Shown in pieces: positions 9,458-18,618 of a DNA stretch of 64,000 nt. Numbering within the stretch: the stretch's first letter is position 1; each line of letters starts with the position of its first letter. The notes below the pieces were generated by a model, which was given only the letters and a program-made list of their open reading frames with translations, did no database searches and was not told where the DNA came from. The DNA is taken from the NCBI RefSeq assembly GCF_009497775.1, contig NZ_CP031012.1:3189235-3253234 (forward strand), read 5' to 3'. This DNA comes from Alcaligenes faecalis (lineage in GTDB: Bacteria > Pseudomonadota > Gammaproteobacteria > Burkholderiales > Burkholderiaceae_B). Made by a program: the position numbers and the translations under genes.

Positions 9458-9862
9458 TTACTCCTGTACGGCACCGGGTAAACGCATCAGGATCGAACCG
9501 ATCTGGTCGCGAGCCTGTCCTGCTACATCACGCAACACACCCATGCCGGCGCGTGCACTGTCCAACTCGCGACGCAAGGCAACAATCTGGGCCTGTTCCT
9601 GTTCGAGCAGCTTTTTCAGTTCAGCCTGATCGGCTTGCGCTTGTTGCTGCACCACATCCAGTTGACGCTGATGCGAAGCAACTCCGGTGGACAGAGACTC
9701 GAACTCGTCCTGTTGACGTCGATTTTGCTGGCGCAAGGCGTCCAGCTCGGCATCCTGAGTTTTCAGACGAGCTAATAATTGAGCGCGTTCAGCGTTGAGC
9801 TGACGAGATTGCTCTACCAGTTGACCGATGCGGTCAGCGAGAAAGTCGAGATCTTGCAACAT
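9458..9862 (-). CDS. coiled-coil protein upstream of zapA (ZapB-like)
   Basis: 134 residues, almost entirely heptad-like Leu/Gln/Ala-rich coiled coil (about 5-105), with no signal or membrane segment. Betaproteobacteria commonly carry a small coiled-coil gene directly before zapA, described as TIGR02449 or ZapB-like. Function in the divisome is inferred from position and structure. It is longer than E. coli ZapB (81 residues). Confidence 0.65.
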   Translation of the reverse strand: MLQDLDFLADRIGQLVEQSRQLNAERAQLLARLKTQDAELDALRQQNRRQQDEFESLSTGVASHQRQLDVVQQQAQADQAELKKLLEQEQAQIVALRRELDSARAGMGVLRDVAGQARDQIGSILMRLPGAVQE

Positions 9863-10202
9863 GGGCCTTATCGTAAACCATTGCTAGCGTTACTGGGTAG
9901 AGGAATTTCATACTAATGATAACCTTTCACCCATCTTTCCATTACCTTTCAAACTTCTTTCAAAGCCTGCCATCCCCCGGCGAACACGCTCCCAAAAAAC
10001 CCTAAATTTCCGGAATTACCGGGAAAACCCTTAAAAACTAGGGTCATCTCAGGGTTTCCAGTCTTCAAGTGCTCCATTACCATGCGTCACCTCTGCTCAA
10101 TGCAGTCGGCACAAGCAGAGTGTGGAGTTCGCTCCACCATAAAGAAGCTGACACAGGAAAAAGGAAAACCAATGCGCAAGGCAGACAAGGAGAATCCACC
10201 TT
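9863..10202. promoter_or_regulatory. divergent promoter region, zapB-like gene / tctB
   Basis: A 340-base gene-free region. It contains several AT-rich stretches, a TTCCGG/CCGG half-palindrome near 10010-10022, and a perfect hairpin GTGGAG-TTCG-CTCCAC at 10122-10137 in the likely tctB leader. No single promoter can be fixed with confidence. Confidence 0.5.
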
Positions 10203-10661
10203 ATGCAAATTAAAAATAAACAGGACTTCTGGTCCGGGGTCATGTTCGTGGTCGTGGGCGCCGCTTTCGCGCTCGGGGCTACCAGCTACTCGATGGGAAC
10301 AGCCGCCCGCATGGGACCCGGCTACTTCCCCTTCTGGCTTGGTGTATGCCTGAGCTTGTTAGGGGCGGTTGTCACTTTGGGCTCGATGTCTGCCAAAGCA
10401 GAAAACACCGAGGTAGAGAAGTTTAACTGGAAAGTGCTCTTCGTTATCATCGGTGCAGTCGTGCTTTGCGGTCTGACACTGAACTCGCTGGGTGTTTACA
10501 TCTCCATTTTCCTGCTTGTACTGATCAGCAGCTTTGCCAGCCATGAATTCAGCTGGCCTGTTGCACTGGGCGCAGCCGCCTTTCTGGTGCTGTTCGTCTG
10601 GTTGGCATTCATCAAGGGCCTGGGGCTGGTATTCCCCTTGTGGCCAAGTTTTCTGGCCTGA
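10203..10661 (+). CDS. tctB: tripartite tricarboxylate transporter small membrane subunit TctB
   Basis: 152 residues with four predicted membrane helices and the N-terminal TctB pattern (FWSGVMFVVVGAAFALG; PGYFPFW). AAGGAG lies before the ATG. TctB is the small subunit of the TctABC secondary transporter for citrate and other carboxylates. tctA follows after 17 bases. The usual first gene, tctC (binding protein), is absent here. Confidence 0.9.
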   Translation: MQIKNKQDFWSGVMFVVVGAAFALGATSYSMGTAARMGPGYFPFWLGVCLSLLGAVVTLGSMSAKAENTEVEKFNWKVLFVIIGAVVLCGLTLNSLGVYISIFLLVLISSFASHEFSWPVALGAAAFLVLFVWLAFIKGLGLVFPLWPSFLA

Positions 10662-10678
10662 TTAGGGGGTGAACAGAT

Positions 10679-12184
10679 ATGGAATTATTTGACAATCTGA
10701 TGCTGGGTTTCTCCGTGGCGATCACGCCCGAGAACCTGGCCTACGCTTTGCTCGGTTGCATACTGGGCACCTTGATTGGTGTGTTGCCTGGCATTGGCCC
10801 TGTGCCAACCATTGCCATGCTGCTGCCTATTACTTATGTGCTGCCGCCCGTAGCTGGTCTGATCATGCTGGCCGGTATTTACTATGGTGCTCAATATGGT
10901 GGGTCCACAACGGCCATTCTGGTCGCCCTGCCGGGAGAAACCTCGGCGGTGGTAACGGTGCTGGACGGACACCAGATGGCACGTAATGGTCGGGCCGGTG
11001 CTGCCTTGGCCATCGCCGCCCTGGGTTCTTTCTTCGCCGGTTGTGTGGCCACGGTGTTGCTGGCCGCATTTGCGCCGCCCCTGGCTGAAGTCGCCTTCAA
11101 GTTCGGGCCGGCAGAGTATTTCTCATTAATGGTCTTGGGCCTGGTCGGTGCTGTGGTGCTGGCTTCGGGTTCCCTGCCTAAGGCCATCTGCATGATCTTG
11201 CTGGGTCTGCTGCTGGGTATGGTCGGTACAGACGTGAACTCCGGCGTAGCCCGCTACGACTTTGGTATTCCAGAGCTGCAAGACGGTATCGACTTTGCCG
11301 TGGTGGCCATGGGTGTGTTCGGTTTCTCCGAAATCATGAACAACCTGGAGCTGGGCGACCAGCGCGTTGAGATCACGGGCAAGGTAGGTAGCCTGTACCC
11401 CAACAAGCAGGAATTCAAAGAGTCCTGGCCTGCTGTGGTCCGTGGTACTGCCATGGGTTCTTGCCTGGGTATCCTGCCCGGTGGTGGTGCGGTTCTGTCC
11501 TCCTTTGCCTCCTACACGCTGGAGAAGAAAATCTCCCGCAATCCCGAACGCTTTGGTAAAGGCCACCCCGCTGGCTTGGCAGGTCCCGAGTCTGCGAATA
11601 ACGCAGCTGCTCAGACCTCCTTCATCCCGCTGCTGACACTGGGTATTCCTGGTAACGCCGTGACCGCTCTGATGATTGGTGCGATGACCATCCACAACAT
11701 TCAGCCCGGCCCACAAGTGATGACCAGTCACCCCGAGCTGTTCTGGGGCCTGATCGCCTCGATGTGGATTGGTAACCTGATGCTGGTGATTCTGAACCTG
11801 CCGCTGGTTGGTCTGTGGGTGAAGCTGCTGAAAGTACCTTACCGTCTGCTGTTCCCCGCCATTCTGGTGTTCTGCACGGTCGGTGTGTACTCGCTGAACT
11901 ACAACGTGTTTGATATTTTGGTCACCGCCGCCTTTGGTTTCGTCGGCTACGTGTGGTCCAAGCTGCGTTGTGAAGGTGCTCCACTGTTGCTGGGTCTGGT
12001 TCTGGGACCCATGATGGAAGAAAACTTCCGTCGTGCCCTGCTGCTGTCCCGCGGTGACTACACCACCTTCCTGACTCGTCCGCTGTCCTTGTCACTGCTG
12101 GTGCTGGCCGCCTTCCTGGTTGTGGTTGTGGCCCTGCCTTCGGTGAAGAAAAAACGCGATGAAACTTTCGTGGAAGAGGACTAA
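10679..12184 (+). CDS. tctA: tripartite tricarboxylate transporter large subunit TctA
   Basis: 501 residues, about 12 membrane helices, with the TctA signature PGIGPVPTIAMLLPITY near the N-terminus and a second internal copy (GILPGGGAVLSSF). This is the main transport channel of the system. It is followed by a strong terminator. The substrate is a carboxylate of unknown identity, set by the separate binding protein. Confidence 0.95.
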   Translation: MELFDNLMLGFSVAITPENLAYALLGCILGTLIGVLPGIGPVPTIAMLLPITYVLPPVAGLIMLAGIYYGAQYGGSTTAILVALPGETSAVVTVLDGHQMARNGRAGAALAIAALGSFFAGCVATVLLAAFAPPLAEVAFKFGPAEYFSLMVLGLVGAVVLASGSLPKAICMILLGLLLGMVGTDVNSGVARYDFGIPELQDGIDFAVVAMGVFGFSEIMNNLELGDQRVEITGKVGSLYPNKQEFKESWPAVVRGTAMGSCLGILPGGGAVLSSFASYTLEKKISRNPERFGKGHPAGLAGPESANNAAAQTSFIPLLTLGIPGNAVTALMIGAMTIHNIQPGPQVMTSHPELFWGLIASMWIGNLMLVILNLPLVGLWVKLLKVPYRLLFPAILVFCTVGVYSLNYNVFDILVTAAFGFVGYVWSKLRCEGAPLLLGLVLGPMMEENFRRALLLSRGDYTTFLTRPLSLSLLVLAAFLVVVVALPSVKKKRDETFVEED

Positions 12185-12253
12185 GGCACAGCCAGTCCTC
12201 TGGTTTGAAAGCCCCCCCTGAAAGGGAGCATTCAAAACGGTGCAGTAAACAAG

Positions 12254-12296
12254 AAGGCCTGATTTCGTCTCTCCACGAAATCAGGCCTTTTGTTTT
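12254..12296 (+). terminator. terminator of tctBA
   Basis: AAGGCCTGATTTCG pairs with CGAAATCAGGCCTT across a short loop, followed by TTTGTTTTG. The minus side also has AAGG-rich flanks, so it may serve the convergent gene as well. Confidence 0.88.
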
Positions 12297-12374
12297 GTCG
12301 CCTGGTTTTGCTGCCTGGGTTCAAGACCGCTCAATCCTTGAAAGGCAGAACAGGGCTGCTGCCAAGAGCAAACA

Positions 12375-13409
12375 TCAAGCAGCCAGCACCGCCTGCGTAC
12401 ACTGCCTTCCCAGCAAGGGAGCCAGAATGACACCGGGATGGGCTATGGCTGCGAACAAACCATCCAACGTTCCGATAGGCCCACACAAAGGTTGCTTATT
12501 GAGAGTCATGGGGCGCTGCCCGACCTCTAAAGACACAACGCGCGGGACAGAGGGCAATTGCAGCAACTGAGCAATGGACTGACAGGTTTGCTCTGCCAGG
12601 CTCTGCAAACCCGCCTCGCCTTCCAGGGGATAGTCCAACGCCGACATCAAGCCTCGTTCCTTGCCCGGTCGTAACTCCAGGTCCTGAGCACAGAGTAAAT
12701 GTCGGACCAGGCTTCTATCAGCATCAAGGCGCAGCAATACGGCGGGCTGCTGCTCGATAGGCAACACCACTCCTGCACTGGCCGCCAAAGCCAAGGCGCC
12801 ATAAGCATTGGCCAGCACCACCTTGTCGGCATGGATGGCTTGCCCTTGCAGCTCTACGCCGGTCACTCGCCCTCCTGTCGACAGCACTCGCTGAACAGTA
12901 CCGGACAGAACCGTGGCTCCACCCGCTTGGGCAGCCTGAATAAAGCAGCGGGCCAGATCTACCGGCTCCAAGGCAAAATCATCCGGCGCCCACATTGCCA
13001 AATCCGGTACCGCCACCAGCGAGGGTTCTTTTTGGCGCACTTGTGCGGCCGACACGCTTTCAATCCTGGAACCTGCTGCCAAATGCTCTTCAATCAAGGC
13101 AACTGTCTCCTCCTTCGTCGCTCCCCAGGACAAGGCTCCACGCACTGTCACGGGTAATGCCCCCAAGGTCTGTTCCAGACGTTTGAACTCCTCCAGCGCA
13201 TGCAGGCGCAAGGCAAAGGCATCAGGGTCATCTGAAGGCGTGCTGGCGCTGGCCCCTACCCATCCAAAAGAAGCCGCAGTTGCGCCAGGCGTACTGCCAG
13301 GACCTTGATCGATCAAGGTCACAGCGGCACCCGCTTGAGTCAGATGCCAGGCAACCGACGCCCCCATCACGCCGCCACCGACAACCAGCACTTTGCATTT
13401 ATGCGTCAT
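12375..13409 (-). CDS. FAD-dependent oxidoreductase of the DAO family
   Basis: 344 residues. N-terminal dinucleotide-binding motif VVGGGVMGASVAW (about 9-21) and a DAO-family layout with a second conserved block near the C-terminus (GPIGTLDGLFAAIAHPGV). Relatives oxidise glycine, sarcosine or D-amino acids. The exact substrate cannot be read. It lies downstream of an ABC importer on the same strand but is separated from it by a terminator, so a shared pathway is plausible, not certain. Ribosome site weak. Confidence 0.8.
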   Translation of the reverse strand: MTHKCKVLVVGGGVMGASVAWHLTQAGAAVTLIDQGPGSTPGATAASFGWVGASASTPSDDPDAFALRLHALEEFKRLEQTLGALPVTVRGALSWGATKEETVALIEEHLAAGSRIESVSAAQVRQKEPSLVAVPDLAMWAPDDFALEPVDLARCFIQAAQAGGATVLSGTVQRVLSTGGRVTGVELQGQAIHADKVVLANAYGALALAASAGVVLPIEQQPAVLLRLDADRSLVRHLLCAQDLELRPGKERGLMSALDYPLEGEAGLQSLAEQTCQSIAQLLQLPSVPRVVSLEVGQRPMTLNKQPLCGPIGTLDGLFAAIAHPGVILAPLLGRQCTQAVLAA

Positions 13410-13516
13410 AGCTTTCTACGAATTAGGAAAACAAAAAGCAGTCTGCTCATGATGTGAGCACACAAGCGAACAGCCTGAATGGCGACAAGATACGATCTGC
13501 CCACGGCAAAAACAAC

Positions 13517-13550
13517 AAAGGCCTGAATCCCTTGCGGAATTCAGGCCTTT
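13517..13550 (-). terminator. terminator after ABC importer operon
   Basis: AAAGGCCTGAAT and ATTCAGGCCTTT form a 12-bp stem. On the minus strand it is followed by TGTTGTTTTT, ending the 17.5-13.6 kb operon. Confidence 0.82.
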
Positions 13551-13564
13551 GAAATCAGCCCAAC

Positions 13565-15250
13565 TTACATCGTGCCTTGACGGCGCTTGTAGAAGTTGCC
13601 GATATACATGGCCAGCAGCACCAGCACGGTAGAGATCAGAATCATGATGATCCCCAGCGCCGAGAGCTTGCCCCACAAACCATCTTCGGCATAGCCCAGC
13701 ACCTGTACCGCCAGCACTTCCGTACCGGGACGGGACAGCACCACCGACACCGTCAACTCACGAATGAACATGGTTGCCATCAAGATCCAGGCAGACACCA
13801 CACCGGGAATCAGCAAAGGAATAATGATGCGGCGCATGGTGGTCCAGGAACTGGCCCCGGCTACCGACGAGGACTCTTCCAGGTGAGCGTGGACCTGCAC
13901 AAAAGCGGCCGACAAAGGTCGGATACCGTAAGGCAGGTAAGCAGCGATATAGGCCAGCAGCAAGGCAGTCAGCGTGGCATACAAAGGCGTTTGCACAAAG
14001 AACCACATAAAGCCGATACCGATCACAATCCCCGGAAAGGAGAAGGACAGGAAGCTCAAGGTATCCAGCAGCGCCGCCGCCCGTGTTCGCAGCTTGACCA
14101 CAACATAGGCCACAAACAGGGACAGCAATACACCCAGACTGGCTCCGACCACCGCCAGGAACAGACTGTTCTTCATGGCCACTTTGGAGATCGGGTCTTG
14201 AATGACATCTATCCAGTTCGCCCAGCTCATCAGGGAGAAAGCACGCGCACTAGGCACCATGGAGTACGGAATCATGGAGGTGTAGAGCAGCACAGCCACC
14301 GGCAGCACCACCATCAACAAGCTGATAATGCCCACGATGATGAACAGCGGGATTTTCGCGCGACGCAGTTCCAGCTGGGTGGGTTTGAAACCACGGCTGG
14401 AGATCGTCACGTACTTGCTGCTTTCTGCCGTCATGTAGCGGTACAGCACAATCAGGGCAATGGAGGCCGACAGCACACTCATGCCCAGCGCCGCCGCTTT
14501 TCCGTAATCCGGCGCGAAGCCGGTTGAGATCATCTCGAACAGATACGTGGCCAGCACATCCACACGACCCGGCGTACCCAGAACTCGGGGTACGGCGTAA
14601 GAGGCCAAGGCCCGCACAATCGCCAGAATGAACGCCGCCATGATGGCTGGACGCAGAATCGGCAGGGTTACCCGCGTCAAGGTACGCCACAGACCGCCCC
14701 CGAATACACGGGAGGACTCTTCCATGGAAACGTCAAACGAGGCCATGGCAGGCGCAATGATCAGATAGGCCACGGGCATGTTCAACAAGCCCTCGACCAG
14801 AATCATGCCCCACAGGGAATAAATATTCAGCGGCGCTTCCTGCAGACCCAAGGTGTCCTGCAAGAACATATTGATCAGGCCGTTGGACGGGTTCAGCAGC
14901 AGTGCCCAGCTAACCGAGAACAGCAAGTGCGGAATCATCATGGGAACGATGGACAGCACTGTGAACACCCCTTTCATGGGCATGTTCGTACGCGTATTCA
15001 GGTAGGCCAGGAAAACCGCCAGCGCGGTAGAGAACAGGGACGAGCCCAGCACGAAAACCACCGTATTGAAGGTAACTTCCAGCAAGAAGGGATCGGTGTA
15101 AGCGGCTACATATTTAGCCGTGGTGAAGGAGCCAAAAGCCGTCAGGCCCTGCGAGAAGCTGCCCAGCAACAACATCAGGACCGGGCACAGCGTCAGAAAG
15201 CCGACAATCAGAATAAGCGACCAGCTAAGTGGCCTGCGAGTTTGATTCAT
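13565..15250 (-). CDS. ABC importer permease, two fused permease domains
   Basis: 561 residues with about 12 membrane segments and two binding-protein-dependent permease domains (about 60-270 and 340-550). Each has an EAA-type loop (for example EESSRVFGGGLWRTLTRVTLP). This fused form is typical of the FbpB/ThiP-like iron and phosphonate group. It lies 12 bases after the ATPase gene. The substrate is not determinable from sequence. Confidence 0.9.
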   Translation of the reverse strand: MNQTRRPLSWSLILIVGFLTLCPVLMLLLGSFSQGLTAFGSFTTAKYVAAYTDPFLLEVTFNTVVFVLGSSLFSTALAVFLAYLNTRTNMPMKGVFTVLSIVPMMIPHLLFSVSWALLLNPSNGLINMFLQDTLGLQEAPLNIYSLWGMILVEGLLNMPVAYLIIAPAMASFDVSMEESSRVFGGGLWRTLTRVTLPILRPAIMAAFILAIVRALASYAVPRVLGTPGRVDVLATYLFEMISTGFAPDYGKAAALGMSVLSASIALIVLYRYMTAESSKYVTISSRGFKPTQLELRRAKIPLFIIVGIISLLMVVLPVAVLLYTSMIPYSMVPSARAFSLMSWANWIDVIQDPISKVAMKNSLFLAVVGASLGVLLSLFVAYVVVKLRTRAAALLDTLSFLSFSFPGIVIGIGFMWFFVQTPLYATLTALLLAYIAAYLPYGIRPLSAAFVQVHAHLEESSSVAGASSWTTMRRIIIPLLIPGVVSAWILMATMFIRELTVSVVLSRPGTEVLAVQVLGYAEDGLWGKLSALGIIMILISTVLVLLAMYIGNFYKRRQGTM

Positions 15251-15262
15251 GATGCCCCGCCC

Positions 15263-16348
15263 TTATGCCGACAACAGCATGCAGTGTTCAGGGTGCAGGT
15301 TAAAGCGTACGGTATCGCCCTCTTTCACCTTCACGTCCGGATCAATACACACCAGGAGCTGCTCTTTACCCACTGTGACCTCGGCCTCGTAGGACTCACC
15401 CACGAACTCCAGGGCCTGGACTTGGCCGTGGAACAGGTTCTGGCCCACTTCACTGGCCTGGCTGCTGACACGAATAAACTCCGGACGAATGCACAAGGTG
15501 ACCTCGGCGCCCACGGGCAGGTCGCGCTTCTTGCAATGCAGTTGGCCCAGCTCGCATTCCACAATGGTGGAATCCACACGCTGCTCCAGCACTTTGGCGT
15601 TGATCTGGTTGGCACGACCAATAAAGTCCGCCACAAAGCGGTGATCAGCATCAAAGTAAATTTTTTCAGGCGTACCAATTTCCAGAATCTTGCCACCGCG
15701 CATCACAGCGATGGAGTTGGACAAGGCCAGTGCCTCGACGCGGTCGTGCGTCACGTATACAGCAGTAATGTCCAGACGGCTCAGGAACTCACGCAATTCT
15801 TTACGAGTTTCTTCGCGCAGCTTGGCGTCCAGGTTACTGAGCGGCTCATCGAACAGAATGACTTTAGGCTCGGCCACCAGGGCTCGTGCCAGCGCCACAC
15901 GCTGTTGCTGACCACCGGACAGACGCGTTGCGGAACGCTGATCCACCCCTTCCAGCTGCACAAACTTCAGGATGTTCGCAACTTTTTCACGAATCACCTC
16001 TTTGCGCTCGCCACGCACTTGCAACGGGTAAGCGATATTGTCGAACACCGTCATGTGCGGCCAGATAGCGTAGGTCTGGAACACCATGCCCAGGCCGCGC
16101 TTTTCCACCGGCACAGCAATATTCTTGGCGCTGGACCAGACGATCTCGTCCCCAATGCGGATTTCACCCTCGTCTGGGGTTTCCAGACCAACAATGCACC
16201 GCAGCAGCGTGGTTTTGCCGCAGCCGCTGGGTCCTAACAGTGTGAAAAACTCATTAGCGGGAATCGTCAGGTTGATATTGTCCAAAGCTTTGAAGGTTTT
16301 GCCCTCTGAGACATAGGTCTTGCTTAGGCCGGTAATTTCAATTTGCAT
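15263..16348 (-). CDS. ABC importer ATP-binding protein (PotA/FbpC-like)
   Basis: 361 residues. Walker A GPSGCGKTTLL, signature LSGGQQQRVALARAL, Walker B VILFDEPLSNLD, and a C-terminal TOBE-type domain of about 120 residues. It energises the permease encoded downstream. Family members import polyamines, ferric iron, phosphonates or sugars. Confidence 0.94.
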   Translation of the reverse strand: MQIEITGLSKTYVSEGKTFKALDNINLTIPANEFFTLLGPSGCGKTTLLRCIVGLETPDEGEIRIGDEIVWSSAKNIAVPVEKRGLGMVFQTYAIWPHMTVFDNIAYPLQVRGERKEVIREKVANILKFVQLEGVDQRSATRLSGGQQQRVALARALVAEPKVILFDEPLSNLDAKLREETRKELREFLSRLDITAVYVTHDRVEALALSNSIAVMRGGKILEIGTPEKIYFDADHRFVADFIGRANQINAKVLEQRVDSTIVECELGQLHCKKRDLPVGAEVTLCIRPEFIRVSSQASEVGQNLFHGQVQALEFVGESYEAEVTVGKEQLLVCIDPDVKVKEGDTVRFNLHPEHCMLLSA

Positions 16349-16381
16349 AATGAGTAAATGTTTTCAATAAAAATGAGGCGA

Positions 16382-16395
16382 GGCGCCAAGGCGCC
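16382..16395. repeat. hairpin between binding-protein and ATPase genes
   Basis: GGCGCC-AA-GGCGCC is a direct repeat of a self-complementary hexamer that can fold as a short hairpin. Spacer hairpins after a binding-protein gene often lower downstream expression. Inferred role. Confidence 0.4.
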
Positions 16396-16431
16396 CCGTT
16401 CTAGACGAATCTGTCGTTTTCGTCGTCCCGA

Positions 16432-17469
16432 TTAACGGACGGCGAAGATACGGCTGAATTCGCGGCCCCAACGGACCAGTTCTTCATCGCTCAGGTCGCG
16501 AATAGGCTCGACCTTGGCTTTTTCGATCCCTGCTACCGGAGGATGTACCCCTGGAGCCAGGACGTATTCGCCAACCTTGTTGGCCAGAATGCCCATGGCT
16601 TCATTGCCCAGCCAGTAATCCAGGAACACGCGGGCAGCATCAGGATGCGGCGCATTCTTGGTCAGGGCGATGGCACGTGGAGAGCCCAGCAAAGGCTGAT
16701 CCGACATGGGGCCCCAGGCCAATGGCGCAGGCGACTTGGTCACGATGTACTTGGGCATGGAAATGGCAATCAACTTCTCGCCACTTTCAATAGGAGCCGG
16801 GGTTGGGCCAAACGAGGCCACAAACATGGGCTTGTTGGCAGCCAGGCCTTTCAGGAAGTCCAGCCACTGCTCTTCACTGCTAAAGACCTTTTCCTTCAAA
16901 CCAATCAGCCAGCCAATGGTGGATGGGTGGTTGGAAGGGTTGGCCATCACAATCTTGTCTTTCCACTTGGGATCGGCCAGATCTTCGTAGCGTTGTGGAG
17001 CATCCTCGGCCTTGAGGTGGTCCGTATTATAGATATAAGACACATATTCGATGCCAAATTGAATAATCGAATCGTCTTGAACGGCCCACTCGGGGTAGCC
17101 CTGCACGGCTTCGGACTGATGAGGAATCAGCACGCCCTGCTCTTTGAGCAGTTGCAACATGGGCAGGGGAGCCTGAACCACGTCCGCCATCAACTTGCCA
17201 GCGTTGAACTCGGTCAGGATGGTGGGGATGAACTTGGAGCTGGAAATACGGGTGTATTTGCCTTCAATGCCTTGTGCTTGTTGCAGGGCCTTCATGATGG
17301 GCTCTACGGCCGTGATGTTGGCGTAGAAAACAGCCTGGCCTTGAGCCTTTGCTTTTTCCAGTACGGCAGCGTCTGCCGCCCACGCCGCCCATGGCAAAGA
17401 GGTACTCATAGACGCCAGTCCGGTGGCACCTGCCAGCTTCAAGAAACGACGACGGTCAAAAGTAGTCAT
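16432..17469 (-). CDS. ABC importer substrate-binding protein with Tat-type signal
   Basis: About 345 residues from ATG 17469 (a GTG three codons earlier is possible; GGAAC serves the ATG better). The N-terminus carries DRRRFLKLAG, a twin-arginine motif, then a hydrophobic stretch and AWA cleavage site. The rest matches family-1 solute-binding proteins of the Fe(III)/FbpA-like group. Export via Tat suggests folding before export, perhaps with a cofactor or metal. First gene of the importer operon. Confidence 0.85.
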   Translation of the reverse strand: MTTFDRRRFLKLAGATGLASMSTSLPWAAWAADAAVLEKAKAQGQAVFYANITAVEPIMKALQQAQGIEGKYTRISSSKFIPTILTEFNAGKLMADVVQAPLPMLQLLKEQGVLIPHQSEAVQGYPEWAVQDDSIIQFGIEYVSYIYNTDHLKAEDAPQRYEDLADPKWKDKIVMANPSNHPSTIGWLIGLKEKVFSSEEQWLDFLKGLAANKPMFVASFGPTPAPIESGEKLIAISMPKYIVTKSPAPLAWGPMSDQPLLGSPRAIALTKNAPHPDAARVFLDYWLGNEAMGILANKVGEYVLAPGVHPPVAGIEKAKVEPIRDLSDEELVRWGREFSRIFAVR

Positions 17470-17693
17470 AAGGTTCACGTTCCAGTTAATTAGCTAGGAA
17501 ATTATGTGGGCCCATCATAATCCAGACAGGCGACTTCCATTTATTACAGATCTATGTGTGGTTTAGAACATGAGGGGCCTGACGCCGTCAAGCCTCAAAC
17601 GCTTTGCCGCTTATTCGCGCAGGCGAAGATCAAGGCGGAAAAGCTGCGCTAAGCTGTACGACCGAACCGATTATTTTCAAGGAGACCCGCGCC

Positions 17694-18617
17694 ATGAGCT
17701 CATCCATTCAGCCTAAACACTATGAACCCGGCAGCCCGCAAAAAGTGGCGTTCATTGGTCTGGGGGTGATGGGTTACCCCATGGCGGGGCATCTGGCCCA
17801 GGCAGGTCATCACGTGACGGTGTACAACCGCAATCCGGCCAAGGCAGAACAATGGAGCGCGGAATTCAAACAGGAATGGGCTGCTACACCGGCCCTGGCT
17901 GCCGCACAGGCTGACATCGTGATGGCCTGTGTAGGCAATGATGATGACTTGCGCTCTATTTTTTTGGGACCGGACGGTGCGCTGGCCGGCATGAAGGCAG
18001 GCAGCCTGTTTATCGACCACACCACTGCCTCTGCCGAAGTGGCCCAGGAACTGGGCGCATTGGCGGCCAAGCAGCAAGTCGCATTTATCGACGCCCCGAT
18101 TTCCGGCGGACAGGCGGGTGCCCAGAAAGGCATGCTCAGCATTATGTGTGGTGGGCAAGCAGAAGATATGGAGCGCGCCCGCCCCCTGATGATGAACTAC
18201 GCCCAGGCCTGCACTTTGATGGGGCCCTTGGGATCAGGGCAACTGTGCAAGATGGTGAACCAGATTGCCGTGGTCGGTCTTTTGCAGGGTTTGGCCGAAG
18301 CCATGGCTTTTGGTGAACGCGCCGGACTGGATATGGAGCAGGCCCTGTCTGTATTGACCAAGGGCGCGGCGCGCAGCTGGCAAATGGAAACTAAAGGCCC
18401 CACGATGCTGGCCAGAGACTTTCAGCCCGGCTTTACCGTGAACTGGATGCTGAAGGACCTGAATTTGGTACAGCAGGAGGCTCAGCGCAACGGTGCCCAG
18501 CTACCGGCGACCCGCTTGATTCAGGAGCAGTTTGCGAAGATTGCCGAACAGGGCCACCGGGATTGGGACATTTCTACCCTATTCAATCTGCTGGCCCGCC
18601 CAAGCGACGCGGCTTAG
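17694..18617 (+). CDS. beta-hydroxyacid dehydrogenase (3-hydroxyisobutyrate/GarR type)
   Basis: 307 residues from ATG 17694, chosen because AAGGAGA lies ahead of it; the frame extends upstream without a ribosome site. NAD(P)-binding motif GLGVMG (22-27), substrate loop DAPISGGQAGAQ, and catalytic lysine in CKMVNQI. Members reduce tartronate semialdehyde or oxidise 3-hydroxyisobutyrate. Divergent from the ABC importer and convergent with the TctE-like kinase (one-base gap). Confidence 0.88.
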   Translation: MSSSIQPKHYEPGSPQKVAFIGLGVMGYPMAGHLAQAGHHVTVYNRNPAKAEQWSAEFKQEWAATPALAAAQADIVMACVGNDDDLRSIFLGPDGALAGMKAGSLFIDHTTASAEVAQELGALAAKQQVAFIDAPISGGQAGAQKGMLSIMCGGQAEDMERARPLMMNYAQACTLMGPLGSGQLCKMVNQIAVVGLLQGLAEAMAFGERAGLDMEQALSVLTKGAARSWQMETKGPTMLARDFQPGFTVNWMLKDLNLVQQEAQRNGAQLPATRLIQEQFAKIAEQGHRDWDISTLFNLLARPSDAA

Positions 18618-18618
18618 T

